A DNA stretch of 23,227 nucleotides, from the NCBI GenBank assembly GCA_045591565.1, contig JAZNTB010000062.1, positions 1 to 23,227 of the forward strand, given 5' to 3'. Position numbers and translations under genes: made by a program. Below are positions 22,735-23,227 of the stretch, piece after piece. Source of the DNA: UBA1738 sp045591565. Lineage in GTDB: Bacteria; Bacillota; Clostridia; UBA1381. Each line of letters opens with the position of its first letter. The stretch's first letter is position 1. The notes beneath the pieces were generated by a model that searched no databases, had not been told where the DNA came from, and saw only the letters and a list, made by a program, of their open reading frames with translations.

Positions 22735-23227
22735 TGGAAAAGATAACTGATAAACTAACAGGCGAGAGCGTTTATTACAAAAAACACGAAAGCGGTCTTA
22801 ACATCTACATTATGCCAAGGAGCGGCTATAACTCAAGCTATGCTATTTTCGGCACAAAATATGGCTCTGTCGATTCCGAGTTTATCGTTCCGGGTGAAAA
22901 TGCGGCAACAAAAGTCCCGGATGGAATTGCCCATTATCTTGAGCATAAAATGTTCGACCAGCCCGACGGCAGCAATGTATTTGATAAATTTTCAAAATTT
23001 GGCGGAGAGGCGAATGCTTTTACCAGCTTTAATATGACCGCTTACCTCTTTTCAGCAACAAAGAATTTCTATGAAAATTTAGAAACCCTGATGGATTATG
23101 TTCAGTCGCCGTACTTTACAAAAGAAAGCGTGGAAAAGGAACAGGGCATTATCGGTCAGGAAATCCGAATGTATGATGACAATGCGCCGTGGAGACTCTT
23201 CTTTAATTTTCTTGGGCTTTTGTATCA
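22734..23227 (+). CDS. ymfH: Zinc-dependent M16-family peptidase (YmfH-like), 3' end outside window
   Basis: First 164 residues of an M16 metallopeptidase, open to the window edge. The zinc site is complete: H67-Y-L-E70-H71 in DGIAHYLEHKMFDQ, with the third ligand expected at E143 in GQEIRMYDDN, 72 residues after the second His. FGGEANAFTSFNMTAY is the typical following block. It should be the catalytic subunit paired with the upstream motif-less protein. AAAGGAGG lies 6-9 bases before the ATG inside the upstream gene, and the start overlaps that gene's stop by one base. Full-length relatives are about 430 residues, so roughly 60 percent is missing here. Confidence 0.93.
   Translation, partial: MEKITDKLTGESVYYKKHESGLNIYIMPRSGYNSSYAIFGTKYGSVDSEFIVPGENAATKVPDGIAHYLEHKMFDQPDGSNVFDKFSKFGGEANAFTSFNMTAYLFSATKNFYENLETLMDYVQSPYFTKESVEKEQGIIGQEIRMYDDNAPWRLFFNFLGLLY

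Overview
The window looks like a chromosomal segment of a spore-forming Clostridia (low-GC Firmicutes). The evidence is a pro-sigma-K gene, a GPR germination protease and a CotJC-type spore coat catalase, a YmfF/YmfH-type M16 peptidase pair, AGGAGG-like ribosome binding sites and sigma-A promoters. I cannot name a genus. No rRNA, tRNA, CRISPR array or transposase was seen, and no gene-free stretch reaches 300 bases.

Region 1 (2-15787, all + strand) is most of a capsule or exopolysaccharide locus of the Wzx/Wzy type, entered part-way through its first visible gene. It holds four glycosyltransferases, a Wzy-like polymerase, a Wzx flippase and two LicD-family phospho-transferases. It also has a LicC-like (COG1213) nucleotidyltransferase, a divergent NodB-fold protein, a CatB-type hexapeptide acetyltransferase and the fnlA/fnlB/fnlC (capE/capF/capG) pathway for UDP-N-acetyl-L-fucosamine. 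An uncharacterised nucleotidyltransferase sits between fnlA and fnlB. Most genes abut or overlap (ATGA, TAAATG, GTGA junctions), which suggests one long, translationally coupled operon. The likely product is an L-FucNAc-containing polymer carrying O-acetyl groups and phospho-linked substituents. The initiating phosphoglycosyl transferase, chain-length control genes and any LicA/LicB-type kinase and transporter are not visible and would have to lie elsewhere.

Region 2 (15842-17243, - strand) is a two-gene phage-tail-like cassette: a BppU/tail-fibre-type protein and the small protein that often follows it in Firmicutes prophages. No other phage genes are present. It is bounded by a perfect-palindrome bidirectional terminator shared with fnlC and by the guaA terminator, so it appears to be an isolated transcription unit beside the capsule locus.

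Region 3 (17439-18829, - strand) carries a GMP synthase that contains only the ATP-pyrophosphatase and dimerisation domains, without the glutaminase domain. Upstream is a small antibiotic-biosynthesis-monooxygenase-fold protein. Each has a good sigma-A promoter.

Region 4 (18955-23227, + strand) is a sporulation and housekeeping block: cotJC broken by a single frameshift, an uninterrupted sigK with a pro-sequence, gpr, then ymfF and the start of ymfH, running off the window. A strong promoter with an embedded inverted repeat precedes ymfF.

The points most worth a second look are the orphan tail-fibre cassette next to the capsule locus, the LicD/LicC-like/NodB-like/acetyltransferase decoration module of unknown substrate, the gene inserted inside the fnl pathway, the glutaminase-less GuaA and the frameshifted cotJC.
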